Source: Jejuia algarum (GTDB taxonomy: Bacteria; Bacteroidota; Bacteroidia; Flavobacteriales; Flavobacteriaceae). From it: a stretch of DNA of 64,000 nucleotides. This document shows positions 44,225 to 53,643 of the stretch, piece by piece. A program made the position numbers and the translations under genes. How positions within the stretch are numbered: position 1 is the first letter of the stretch; every line of letters starts with the position of its first letter. The notes under the pieces were generated by a model that was given only the letters and a program-made list of their open reading frames with translations, searched no databases and was not told the DNA's origin. Where the stretch lies: contig CANMAQ010000019.1 in assembly GCA_947495775.1 (NCBI GenBank), positions 1-64,000 on the forward strand, read 5' to 3'.

Positions 44225-44304
44225 TGGAAGAAGCACCACAACAACCTAAAACGGTAACAGAAGCCGCCCAAATAGCAATTATTCAACAGCAGCAACAGCA
44301 GTAG
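44224..44304 (+). CDS. Overlooked 26-codon ORF with hexaglutamine C terminus, candidate peptide substrate
   Basis: The ATG overlaps the stop of the alpha-E gene (TAATG). The peptide starts MEEAPQQPKTVTEAAQ, continues IAII and ends in six Gln codons (CAA/CAG mixed), then two consecutive TAG stops. Nine of 26 residues are Gln. It lies at the end of an operon for an ATP-grasp ligase and beside transglutaminase-like genes, so a small Gln-tailed peptide that is extended, tagged or crosslinked is an attractive idea. This is inference: the ORF is short and could be chance. Confidence 0.5.
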   Translation: MEEAPQQPKTVTEAAQIAIIQQQQQQ

Positions 44305-44376
44305 TAGGTCTGTTTTCTTTTTTTATAGCTTAGCCATGCGGTTTGTTCTATCGAAATAGTCTATGCACATGAGTTT

Positions 44377-45270
44377 TTAGTTCCCTAGTGCCTTTATATC
44401 AACAGAGACTTTAAGACTACTTCTCCCCGAACTGTAAACCACGCCTTTTAGAGGAGGTACGTCGTAATAATCTCTACCCCAACCCACTACAATATGCTGG
44501 TTCTCTGGAATTTTGTTATTAGTAGGGTCGAAATCTACCCAACCAAACCCAGGAATAAACACAGCAAACCAAGCATGAGATGCATCTGCACCTACCAGTT
44601 TAGGTTTCCCAGGGGGCGGTAATGTTTCAATATACCCACTAATATAACGCCCAGGAAGCCCCACACTTCTTAAACAGGCAATAGCAACTTGTGCAAAATC
44701 TTGACAGACCCCTTTTTTCTCTTCCATAACAACATCCAAAGGCGTAGACACACTTGTAAAGCCCGATACAAATTTAAAATCGGTGTATATGCGCTGCATT
44801 AATTCATTGGTAGCCTCAAAAACAGAGCGATTGGGCTTAAAAGATGCCAATGCATAAGCTTTAATATTAGGTTTACTGTTCCGGATTAAAATAGAATCTA
44901 ATATAAATTGTTTAGAATCAAAGTTATTAGGCGCATTAAGATTTAAAGTTTCCAATGCGTTTTCTAAAGTAATGGCCGTGCATTTTTTAGAGAAGAAACT
45001 GTCTTTAATAGCCGTGTAATCGCGCTTAATTTTGCACTTAGAGACCACGGTTAATTTTTCATGCTCTTTTTCTATTGAAAAACGGGTAATGTTATTCCCG
45101 AAAAAATCTGAGCGTTCAGAAAATTGCGTCGGTTGAGGTGCAATATCAATAGCGTATTCTAAAATAGTTTGACCAGCAGAAACACGGGGTTTAATGGTGG
45201 CTATATTATGACAAAAGACAACGGGTTCGTTATAACTATATTCAGTAATGTGTGTGATTAAAAAATCCAT
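44377..45270 (-). CDS. Transglutaminase-like protein, 297 aa
   Basis: An N-terminal beta domain (bacterial transglutaminase-like N region, ITHITEYSYNEPVVFCHN) is followed by a papain-like transglutaminase core with Cys189 (KKGVCQDFAQ), His232 (DASHAWFAVF) and Asp248 (GWVDFDPT). Such proteins may act as peptidases or amide transferases. It is last in the minus-strand operon 51178-44377, nine bases after the fused ATP-grasp gene. No signal peptide, so cytoplasmic like its partners. Confidence 0.9.
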   Translation of the reverse strand: MDFLITHITEYSYNEPVVFCHNIATIKPRVSAGQTILEYAIDIAPQPTQFSERSDFFGNNITRFSIEKEHEKLTVVSKCKIKRDYTAIKDSFFSKKCTAITLENALETLNLNAPNNFDSKQFILDSILIRNSKPNIKAYALASFKPNRSVFEATNELMQRIYTDFKFVSGFTSVSTPLDVVMEEKKGVCQDFAQVAIACLRSVGLPGRYISGYIETLPPPGKPKLVGADASHAWFAVFIPGFGWVDFDPTNNKIPENQHIVVGWGRDYYDVPPLKGVVYSSGRSSLKVSVDIKALGN

Positions 45271-45279
45271 AGTCTTAGG

Positions 45280-47832
45280 CTAGCTAAAATTTTGTAAGGT
45301 TAATTGGTTTTGGTCTTTACTGTGATTGAAATACGTATCGGCAATAGCCTTAGTGGTATCATAGAACAAGGCTTTAAGCTCTGTTAAAAGTGTTTCTAAT
45401 GCGACTCTTTCTTGAGTTTGTTCTTCAGAGACTAGTGCTAATGTTTGGGTAGAGGACAATCTTAGTTTAGAATAGGCTTCAAAAATGGCTTTTTCGTAAT
45501 CCTGTAGACCAGCATCTATTTTAGAGTGTGGCAAACGGCTGATGTCTTTTTTAAGTCGCCCTACCAAAAAGGTAAGCGAGCGCGCGTATTTCGTATTAAG
45601 GAGCACAAGAGAAAGTACAGATTCTATGTTAATATGAGAACGGTAGCTATACCTGTAAATATTTAAGCTTTCATGGCTGTGCAGCATAGCTTCTAAAATT
45701 TCATATTCAACGTGTTCTTCAGTAGCAATGGTTAACATACTTTGGTAACTGGTAGTATTTAAGATAGCACGCTCTAAATTAAGACCAATAAAGTAGAGTA
45801 GAAGGCCTTGTTCTACAAGGATACTTTCTTCAATTAAGCCCATAAAGGCAATAATTCTAGTAATTAATTGATCTAGTACTTTGATAATACGTTTGTAGCT
45901 TAAATTGTCTGTAGCTTCTTTAAGTATAGGATTCCATAATTTGTGGATACTATCAAAAACACGCCACATGTCTGTAGACCATAAATTACGAATCGAATAA
46001 TACGAATTGCTAAACATAGAAATGGTATGCGCCAAGCTTCCAGATTTTGTTTTATCAACAACTAAAGCAATGAGTTCTTTTTTAACATCACTTACCATAG
46101 GTTCGCCTTTAGAACCTATAAAGCCTGGATACGCATTTGTAAGTTGAGTGATGGTTTGTAATAAGGTGGTGATTTTATTGTCTGCTTTCAAATCAATTGC
46201 CGTATCACTATTAGCAACTTCTTTTAAAACGGTACGTAAATGTCTGCTAGTAATTAAGGCCCTACCAACATAACGCCCCGCCCAGTAGAGATTTTCGGCA
46301 GTTAGGCTGGGTAAATCACTAAGTTCGGTCGCATTTGAAGAAAAACTATTAAAGTAGTTAGACTTTCGTGTTTTTTTATAAGTTTCATCTATAATGCAAA
46401 AATCTTTACTGGTACCGCCGCGTTGGTTGCTTACGCGCACATCTTCGGTAGAAGAGACACGCACCAAACCACCAGACATGATGTCGTAATGGTCTTTATT
46501 GGCAATGGCAAAGGCTCTGCAAACCATATTTCGGGGTTCTAACTTCCCTTTAGTAAAGTTAGGCGCTGTAGAAAAGGTGATTTTTTCTTGAGCAACGTAC
46601 AAATGCGGTTTGTTTTTTATTTTGAGAATTAAAGCCTCTAGAGCTTCAGGACTTAAAAATTCGGTAAAGACAATTGTTTCTCTACTAGAACGGTCAATAC
46701 GCTTAATCACCAATTTAGAAATATTAGCGATAACATGATCTAATTCCTTTTTCTGGCCGCACCACCATGTTGCGATTTGTGGTAAAATAAGTTTTTCATC
46801 TAAAAAAAACTTGGCAATAGCTGGCATAAACGGGATAAGTCCCGAGTTTTCAATAACACCAACGCCAACAGGATTCACAATACTTACATTTTTGCGGCGT
46901 ACCACATCTAGTAAGCCCGCTACACCTAAATACGAATCTTCTCGTAATTCGAGAGGATCAACAAAGATGTCATCTACCCTTCGGTACACCACATCAATTT
47001 GTTTTAAGGCTTTCAAAGACTTCATCCATAACTTGCCGTCTCTTACCAATAAATCACTACCTCTAACTAGAGGATAGCCAAAATAGGAGGCCAAATAGGC
47101 ATGTTCAAAATAAGTCTCGTTATGAGGGCCAGGAGTTAAAACTACAATATTAGGGTTTTGGATCTTGTTAGGAGCAGCATCGACTAAAAGCTGATTGAAA
47201 TTATTAAAAAAGCCATCCTGATCTGTAATCGCATTTTGCTTGTATATCTGTGGTAAAACGCTACTAATTACAGTTCTATTTTCTAAAGAGTAGCCCATGC
47301 CAGATGGTGTTTGTACCCTGTCATTAACCATCCACATTCTACCATCGGGCCCTCGAGATAAATCTGCTGCATACACCGATAAGTATTTTTCAGTGTTTAG
47401 GCTAATCCCATCGCATTGTCTCAAGAAACCGCGATGCCCAAAGATGACTTCATGAGGTAATATCCCTTTTTTTAAAAGTTGACGTTCACCATAAATATCT
47501 TTAACGACTAAGTCTAACAAATGCACACGTTGCTTTAAACCACGTTCTACCTCTTCCCATTCCTTTTTGTGCATTATAAAGGGAATGATGTTTAAATTCC
47601 AAGGACGGTTTAAGCCATTAGGGTCGTTATAAACGTTATAGGTAATTCCATTCTCAGACAGATTCCAATCGATTTCTTTTTGTCGGGATATGAGTTCGTC
47701 ACAACCTAAATCTTTGAAATTTTGATAAAAATTGTTCCAAGGAGCTTTGATCGTCATGTCTGGTTCAAACATTTCATCATAAGCATCAGAATTAAAATAA
47801 GTGTCTGTTAGCGATTCAACTTCAGCGTTCAT
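45280..47832 (-). CDS. Fused circularly permuted ATP-grasp – alpha-E protein, 850 aa
   Basis: Residues 1-490 are a permuted ATP-grasp domain (VQTPSGMGYSLENR, VVLTPGPHNETYFEHAYLA, VVYRRVDDIFVDPLEL) and residues 510-840 an alpha-E domain (LTAENLYWAGRYVGRALITSRHL). In one polypeptide it joins what 41792-43261 and 43268-44224 encode separately. At the place of the glycine-rich loop this copy reads LVIKRIDRSSRETIVF, without the GGYG motif, so nucleotide handling may differ. Flanked at ten and nine bases by the two transglutaminase genes of its operon. Confidence 0.9.
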   Translation of the reverse strand: MNAEVESLTDTYFNSDAYDEMFEPDMTIKAPWNNFYQNFKDLGCDELISRQKEIDWNLSENGITYNVYNDPNGLNRPWNLNIIPFIMHKKEWEEVERGLKQRVHLLDLVVKDIYGERQLLKKGILPHEVIFGHRGFLRQCDGISLNTEKYLSVYAADLSRGPDGRMWMVNDRVQTPSGMGYSLENRTVISSVLPQIYKQNAITDQDGFFNNFNQLLVDAAPNKIQNPNIVVLTPGPHNETYFEHAYLASYFGYPLVRGSDLLVRDGKLWMKSLKALKQIDVVYRRVDDIFVDPLELREDSYLGVAGLLDVVRRKNVSIVNPVGVGVIENSGLIPFMPAIAKFFLDEKLILPQIATWWCGQKKELDHVIANISKLVIKRIDRSSRETIVFTEFLSPEALEALILKIKNKPHLYVAQEKITFSTAPNFTKGKLEPRNMVCRAFAIANKDHYDIMSGGLVRVSSTEDVRVSNQRGGTSKDFCIIDETYKKTRKSNYFNSFSSNATELSDLPSLTAENLYWAGRYVGRALITSRHLRTVLKEVANSDTAIDLKADNKITTLLQTITQLTNAYPGFIGSKGEPMVSDVKKELIALVVDKTKSGSLAHTISMFSNSYYSIRNLWSTDMWRVFDSIHKLWNPILKEATDNLSYKRIIKVLDQLITRIIAFMGLIEESILVEQGLLLYFIGLNLERAILNTTSYQSMLTIATEEHVEYEILEAMLHSHESLNIYRYSYRSHINIESVLSLVLLNTKYARSLTFLVGRLKKDISRLPHSKIDAGLQDYEKAIFEAYSKLRLSSTQTLALVSEEQTQERVALETLLTELKALFYDTTKAIADTYFNHSKDQNQLTLQNFS

Positions 47833-47842
47833 TGGGATGTAT

Positions 47843-50800
47843 TTATTTCTTACGTAAATCTAAGGTATTTGGAAATTCGGGATCAACAGGAATTGTTTTA
47901 AATCTATATTTGCGTTGGCTCCCACTTTCCGTTACCGTTCTAAGTGGCGAATTTACATCATTCGCATTAACTTCTTCAATAATATCGACTTCAGTTTGTA
48001 CTTCACCAATATCCCAAAACCTGTTGATACGTCTCGACTCAGCTTCATAACTATTCACAGGAAAAGTATCGTAAGAACGCCCTCCAGGATGTGCAACGAA
48101 ATATTTACAACCCCCAATAGATTTTCTATTCCAGGTGTCTACAATATCAAAGGATAAAGGTGTATCCACACCTATTGTAGGGTGAAGCGCAGAATGAGGA
48201 TCCCAAGCTTTGTATTTCACACCAGCAACGTATTCGCCTTTAGTGCCTGTAGGTTGCAATTGGATCTTAACGCCATTACAAGTGAGCACATAACGTTCTG
48301 GAGTGAAATTAAAGACTTTTACCTGCAGGCGTTCTAAAGAGGAATCCACATAGCGGGCGGTACCACCACCGGTCATTTCTTCTCCTAAAACATTCCAAGG
48401 TTCTATGGCTGCTCTTAATTCTAAATGGATATCCTCGATATCGACCATACCATGTAGTGGAAATCTAAATTCGAAAAACGGATCGAACCAATCGGCTTCA
48501 AATTTATATCCGGCTCTGTTTAATTGTTTCACAACGTCTTTGATATCTTGACGTACGTAGTGTTCAATAAGGAATTTGTCATGAAGTTCTGTACCCCATC
48601 GTACCAAATCATGTTCGTAAGGTTTTTTCCAGAACCAAGCTACCAACGCCCGTACCAATAGCATTTGTACGAGACTCATTTTAGCATGTGGCGGCATATC
48701 GAACCCCCGAAGTTCTAAAATACCCAAACGGCCAGAAGACGAGTCTGGGGAGTATAATTTATCAATACAGAATTCGGCACGGTGCGTATTTCCTGTTAAA
48801 TCTGTAAGCAAGTGTCTAAATAGCCGGTCGGTGAGCCAAAAAGGCACGTCTCCACCTTTAGGGATTTGGCTAAATGCAATTTCTAACTCATATAAATTTT
48901 CCATTCGGGCTTCGTCAATTCGAGGCGCCTGACTCGTAGCTCCCACAAAAGCTCCCGAGAATAAATAGGACAGTCCCGGATGGTGCTGCCAAAATGTGAG
49001 TAGACTTCTTAGCAAACTAGGTTTTCTAAGTAAAGGGCTGTCGGCAGGGGTAATCCCCCCTAGCGTTACATGATTTCCTCCACCAGTTCCCGTATGCTTC
49101 CCGTCTAACATGAATTTTTCGGTACCCAAACGCGATTTTTTAGCTTCGTCATATAAGGTAAACGTATTTGCAACAAGATCTTCCCAATTAGAGATAGGGT
49201 GTACATTAACTTCGATCACACCAGGGTCTGGCGTAATTTTCATCGATTCAATTCTGTTATCGTGAGGTGGGTTATACCCCTCTAGAATTACAGGAATGTT
49301 TAAGTGTTTGGCTGTGGCTTCTATAGCTGCAATAAGATCTAAAAAGGCGTCTATACCGTCTAAAGGCGGTAAGAATAAATACAGCTTTTGATCTCTTATT
49401 TCTGCAGAAATAGCTGTTTTAACGAAGTATTTGGGTTTGTCTGTACTAATCCCGTTAGCCAAAACCGATTTGTAACGTAGGTTTACGGCGCGTTTAAAAC
49501 TCGGTAAGGCTTTACGTTCCTTAAATAAGTCTGGCTCATACACTGGAAAAACACCGTATTCTGGTTTCGTAGCTAAGCTCGATAAAGGGAGTCTTAAACC
49601 TAAAGGCGATGTACCAGGTGTTAAAAGCAAGTGCTGTCTTCTAAAGTACCACGTGCTAGAAAACCATTGGTCTCCAGATTTGTTTAAAGGCAGTACATGG
49701 CCTACAGCTTTATGCGTGCCTTGTTCTAATATTTGTGCGAGTCGTTGTGTGACTAAATCTTTACTACCTTCTTTAGTAATGTCGATGTCTACAGGCAGAT
49801 TACCCTGTTCCCAAAGCATATAAAAGGCATCTTCATAAGCGGGTATAATATAATCTAAAGAGACGTCTAAATAGGTGCTTAGTGTTTGTAAAAAGAGCAA
49901 GTCGCTCCCTTCTTTTACCATAGGATTTGGAGAGAATGCAGAGAGTAAGTGTTCGTTATGCCATATTTTTTTACCATCTTTTCGCCAATACAATTGAATT
50001 TCCCAACGTGGTAAAGGCTCTCCAGGGTACCATTTGCCCTGCGCATGATGCAACATGCCGCCTTTGGCTACTTTATGAAGTAAGCGTTTGGTAAGTGTGT
50101 TGGCGAGTGCGCGTTTATGAGGGCCATCGGCAGCGGTGTTCCATTCTGCAGCTTCCATATCATCTATAGATACAAAGGTAGGCTCGCCCCCCATAGTAAG
50201 ACGAACATCACCTTTTTGTAAATCTCTTTCAACTTTAGTCCCTACTTTATAGATGGCTTTCCATTGGTCGTCTGTATAGGGTTTTGTAACCCTTGGCGAT
50301 TCTAGAATACGGGTTACAGAGTTGCTAAATTCAAATTCTGTTTCACAAGGATCAGACATGCCTGTTACGGCAGCGGCACTTTCATAATGTGGGGTGCACG
50401 ATAAGGGAATATGCCCTTCGCCTACAAATAATCCTGAGGTGGGATCAAGACCAATCCAACCTGCTCCAGGCAGATAGACTTCTGTCCAAGCGTGAAGATC
50501 TGTAAAATCTTCAGCAGGTCCCGAAGGTCCATCTAAAGAAGGTTCGTCTGGACTTAATTGCACAATATAACCAGATACAAACCGTGCAGCAAAACCAAGA
50601 TGTCTTAACACCTGTACAAAAAGCCACGCATAATCTCTACAAGATCCTGTTTTACAAGCTAAGGTTTCTTCAGAAGTTTGTACTCCTGGTTGTAGTCTTA
50701 TGTTATAACTAAGGTATTCGTAAATTTTTCGATTAAGGTCTATTAAAAAATAAATCGTTTTTCTCGGCGTGTAATCTATCGTCTCTATAAAAGCATCAAA

Positions 50801-51178
50801 TTGTTCCCCTTTATCGTTTATTTCTAAATATGGGGTCAATTCCTTTTTTACAATGTCGGTATACTCAAAAGGATACTCTTCAGCACTTTTTTCAATAAAA
50901 AAATCAAAAGGATTAATGGTTTTTAAGTCCGCTACAATTTCTACAGCAATAGAAAGTGTTTTTGTCTTTTCAGGAAAAATAACCCTTGCTTGATAATTTC
51001 CAAAGGGATCTTGTTGCCAATTAAAAAAATGATTTTCTGGAGTGATTTTTAGAGCATAAGATTCTATAGGAGTTCTGCTGTGTGGCGCAGGTCTTAATCT
51101 GAAAATATGGGGTGATAAATTTACGCTTCTATCGTATTTATATACGGTTTTATGTGAAATCACTACTTTTAAAGCCAT
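47843..51178 (-). CDS. Transglutaminase-like protein with DUF2126 domain, 1111 aa
   Basis: Residues 1-250 form a transglutaminase-like unit with Cys180 (CKTGSCRDYAW), His229 (LHAWTEVYLPG) and Asp245 (IGLDPTSG). The remaining 800 residues are the DUF2126 region (VRLTMGGEPTFVSIDDME, KWYPGEPLPRWEIQLYWR, GNHVTLGGITPADSPLLRKP, LRGFDMPPHAKMSLVQ), with the fold of a GCS2-like ligase suggested for it. It is first in the minus-strand operon. Together with the ATP-grasp/alpha-E proteins it forms a predicted peptide-synthesis or tagging system. Confidence 0.9.
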   Translation of the reverse strand: MALKVVISHKTVYKYDRSVNLSPHIFRLRPAPHSRTPIESYALKITPENHFFNWQQDPFGNYQARVIFPEKTKTLSIAVEIVADLKTINPFDFFIEKSAEEYPFEYTDIVKKELTPYLEINDKGEQFDAFIETIDYTPRKTIYFLIDLNRKIYEYLSYNIRLQPGVQTSEETLACKTGSCRDYAWLFVQVLRHLGFAARFVSGYIVQLSPDEPSLDGPSGPAEDFTDLHAWTEVYLPGAGWIGLDPTSGLFVGEGHIPLSCTPHYESAAAVTGMSDPCETEFEFSNSVTRILESPRVTKPYTDDQWKAIYKVGTKVERDLQKGDVRLTMGGEPTFVSIDDMEAAEWNTAADGPHKRALANTLTKRLLHKVAKGGMLHHAQGKWYPGEPLPRWEIQLYWRKDGKKIWHNEHLLSAFSPNPMVKEGSDLLFLQTLSTYLDVSLDYIIPAYEDAFYMLWEQGNLPVDIDITKEGSKDLVTQRLAQILEQGTHKAVGHVLPLNKSGDQWFSSTWYFRRQHLLLTPGTSPLGLRLPLSSLATKPEYGVFPVYEPDLFKERKALPSFKRAVNLRYKSVLANGISTDKPKYFVKTAISAEIRDQKLYLFLPPLDGIDAFLDLIAAIEATAKHLNIPVILEGYNPPHDNRIESMKITPDPGVIEVNVHPISNWEDLVANTFTLYDEAKKSRLGTEKFMLDGKHTGTGGGNHVTLGGITPADSPLLRKPSLLRSLLTFWQHHPGLSYLFSGAFVGATSQAPRIDEARMENLYELEIAFSQIPKGGDVPFWLTDRLFRHLLTDLTGNTHRAEFCIDKLYSPDSSSGRLGILELRGFDMPPHAKMSLVQMLLVRALVAWFWKKPYEHDLVRWGTELHDKFLIEHYVRQDIKDVVKQLNRAGYKFEADWFDPFFEFRFPLHGMVDIEDIHLELRAAIEPWNVLGEEMTGGGTARYVDSSLERLQVKVFNFTPERYVLTCNGVKIQLQPTGTKGEYVAGVKYKAWDPHSALHPTIGVDTPLSFDIVDTWNRKSIGGCKYFVAHPGGRSYDTFPVNSYEAESRRINRFWDIGEVQTEVDIIEEVNANDVNSPLRTVTESGSQRKYRFKTIPVDPEFPNTLDLRKK

Positions 51179-51561
51179 AGAATGAATTGAATTTAATGCT
51201 TAATACCTTTTTAGGACATTTTATTATAAAATAAAGGTGAGCACAAGTATTAGCATGTTATTATTGTCCCCTAAGACGGGCTGATACTAAAATAATGTGC
51301 GCCGAATTCCCTTATAAAAAAGGTGTCCTTAACAAATTTACAGTTTTATTGCCTGCCGTGTTAGCTGTTTTAAAAATTTAAATAGAAGCATCATACTTTT
51401 TAAAGATTTCTTAAAAATGACTTTACCTTGCCTTTATTTAGGTATTAAAAAGATTGTAAATTTTAGAAATGAATGATTTAGATATTTTAAAAAACTAGAA
51501 AACAGTAGTAGTGTTTATGTATTTCTGTATAGTATGTAAGTTTATACGGTAAAAATGGATT
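51179..51561. other. Intergenic stretch without a gene
   Basis: This AT-rich stretch of 383 bases should contain the promoter of the transglutaminase/ATP-grasp operon and the 3' end of the DUF2721 transcript. I see no clear promoter box, terminator or reading frame. Confidence 0.5.
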
Positions 51562-51957
51562 TTACTTGCCTTCAATATCACTAATATGATGTTGTAATGC
51601 TTTTACCGAAATTTGAATTTCTAGGACTAAAAATGCTAAGGAGGCCATTAAAAGGAGTAGGGCAGCTCCAAAAATCCAAGCTGCAATAAAATGCTGACCA
51701 ATATAGATTAAAAACATAGTGAATACACAAAGTAGTAAACTAGAAATCCCTAAAATTTGCATGTATCTGGTAAGGTAAAGGCGCTGTTTGATATTTTGAA
51801 TTTGAGCCATTAATACCGAATCTTTATTTTTAACATATTTATCATGTAAATCTCTTATGGTGGCCGCATAGGCTAAAAACCTATTGGTGTAGGCCAGCAT
51901 GATTAATGAAATTGCAGAAAATAATAGCGCAGGTGTTGTTAAGGTAAGCTCTTCCAT
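51562..51957 (-). CDS. DUF2721 family membrane protein, 131 aa
   Basis: Three membrane helices: TPALLFSAISLIMLAYTNRFLAYA near the N terminus, and ILGISSLLLCVFTMFLIYIG with WIFGAALLLLMASLAFLVLEI. The charged stretch between helices 1 and 2 (IRDLHDKYVKNKDS) and the loop QRLYLTRYMQ are typical of DUF2721. Function unknown. The start at 51957 (MEELTLTT) is preferred over the ATG-like codon eight residues upstream because family members start there. It is divergent from the DUF2851 gene. Confidence 0.8.
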   Translation of the reverse strand: MEELTLTTPALLFSAISLIMLAYTNRFLAYAATIRDLHDKYVKNKDSVLMAQIQNIKQRLYLTRYMQILGISSLLLCVFTMFLIYIGQHFIAAWIFGAALLLLMASLAFLVLEIQISVKALQHHISDIEGK

Positions 51958-52007
51958 GTTTTTGTTTGAAAATATAGTCAAAGTTAGGTAACTTTTTATA
52001 TTTTAGA

Positions 52008-53291
52008 GTGGTGCAAGAAGACTTTCTACATTACATATGGAATCATAAAACGATAGATCTTGAAGATTTAAAAACGTCTGATGGGGAGTCCGTAACCATA
52101 ATTGCCACAGGAGCGCATAATGAAAATGCAGGGCCAGATTTTTTTAATGCACATATTAGAATAGGAACGCAATTATGGGCTGGGAATTTAGAAATTCATA
52201 TCAAATCTTCTGATTGGTATTCGCACAACCATGAACAAGACAGTGCTTACGACAATGTTATTTTACACGTGGTTTGGGAGCATGATACCGAAGTGTTTCG
52301 TAAAGACAATTCTGTAATTCCAACCTTAATACTTAAACCGTACATTCCTAAAGCGGCCTTAGCTAACTACTCGACCTTATTTCATACCAAACACCAATGG
52401 ATTAATTGTGAGCCTAAGTTTCCTTTTTTAGATGCTTTTAAATTGCAAAACTGGTTCGAACGTTTGTTTATTGAACGTTTAGAACGTAAAGCCTTAGAGG
52501 TTTTTGCACTTTTAGAAGCGTCTAAAAACGATTGGGAAGCCGTGTTGTTTAAAATGTTAGCTAAAAACTTTGGTTTAAAAGTTAATGGAGATGCATTTTT
52601 AAGTATGGCAGAAACTATCGATTTTGCCATCTTAAGAAAGACGCAGCATAATCCTTTGCAAATTGAAGCCTTGTTATTTGGGCAATCCCAATTGTTAGAA
52701 CCTGTCGTAGAAGAAGGCTATTATAAAAGTTTAAAGTATGAGTATGATTTTTTAAAACAAAAATTTAGTTTAGAAACTACAGGCGTTATCAAGCCTTTGT
52801 TTTTTAGATTGCGCCCTCATAATTTTCCAACCATTCGACTTTCGCAATTGGCGAACCTATACCACAACCATCAAAATGTGTTTTCGAAACTTATTGCAGC
52901 TCAATCATTAGCCGAGATCTATACAATTTTTGAGGTACAGACCAGTGCCTTTTGGGAATCGCATTATACCTTTAGCAACACCTCTAAAACATTAAAAAAG
53001 GCACTTTCTAAGGCTTTTATAGAGTTGTTAATTATCAATACCATCATCCCAATTAAGTTTGCCTATGCTAAATATAAAGGCCAAACGGAAGTTACAGCAC
53101 TGTTAGAGCTTATTGCTAAAATACCTTCAGAAAAAAATACGATAGTTGATACTTTTAATAGTCTAGAAAAAGTGTCTAAAAACGCCTTAGCCTCCCAAGC
53201 CCTATTACAGCTTAAAACCGAATACTGCGATAAACGTAAATGTTTAAAGTGCGCTATTGGTAATGCACTAATTCGCAATAAAACGCTTTAG
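52008..53291 (+). CDS. DUF2851 family protein, 427 aa
   Basis: This soluble protein family is restricted mainly to Bacteroidota; the start VQEDFLHYIWNHKTID and the motif GPDFFNAHIRIGTQLWAGNLEIHIKSSDWYSH are diagnostic. The C terminus carries three cysteines (YCDKRKCLKCAIGNAL), suggesting metal binding. Distant similarity to nuclease-like folds has been suggested for such HxxxSDW motifs, but I cannot confirm it. The start is GTG at 52008 or 52011. Confidence 0.85.
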   Translation: MVQEDFLHYIWNHKTIDLEDLKTSDGESVTIIATGAHNENAGPDFFNAHIRIGTQLWAGNLEIHIKSSDWYSHNHEQDSAYDNVILHVVWEHDTEVFRKDNSVIPTLILKPYIPKAALANYSTLFHTKHQWINCEPKFPFLDAFKLQNWFERLFIERLERKALEVFALLEASKNDWEAVLFKMLAKNFGLKVNGDAFLSMAETIDFAILRKTQHNPLQIEALLFGQSQLLEPVVEEGYYKSLKYEYDFLKQKFSLETTGVIKPLFFRLRPHNFPTIRLSQLANLYHNHQNVFSKLIAAQSLAEIYTIFEVQTSAFWESHYTFSNTSKTLKKALSKAFIELLIINTIIPIKFAYAKYKGQTEVTALLELIAKIPSEKNTIVDTFNSLEKVSKNALASQALLQLKTEYCDKRKCLKCAIGNALIRNKTL

Positions 53292-53412
53292 TTGTAGGAT
53301 AAGGTGTGTAGTATATGGAACTAAAAATACAACAGTAACTTTATGACACATTGAAGTCTACTTTTAGTTAAGATCATTTTTAAAAGAAAAAACTAAAGGT
53401 TAACTTGCGCCT

Positions 53413-53640
53413 ATGAATGTTTTTCACAACATATTACTGTTTTTACAGAAGCACGGGTATCATGTATGCCAACGTATAGCAGACCGTTTTGGGATTAGAG
53501 CTAAGGTGGTGCGAACCTCATTTATGTATATCACGTTCATAACCGTAGGTTTTGGTTTTGCGGTTTATCTATTTTTAATGTTTTGGATGCGGATTAAAGA
53601 TTTGATTTATACAAAACGCTCTTCTGTTTTTGATTTGTAA
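53413..53640 (+). CDS. PspC-domain protein, 75 aa
   Basis: A short PspC-like protein: an N-terminal basic part with HVCQRIADRFGIRAKVVRTSFMY, then one hydrophobic helix (ITFITVGFGFAVYLFLMFWM). In enterobacteria PspC is part of the phage-shock envelope-stress response; the small Bacteroidota versions have an unknown role. It lies three bases upstream of the potassium channel gene, so the two are cotranscribed. Confidence 0.85.
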   Translation: MNVFHNILLFLQKHGYHVCQRIADRFGIRAKVVRTSFMYITFITVGFGFAVYLFLMFWMRIKDLIYTKRSSVFDL

Positions 53641-53643
53641 TTT

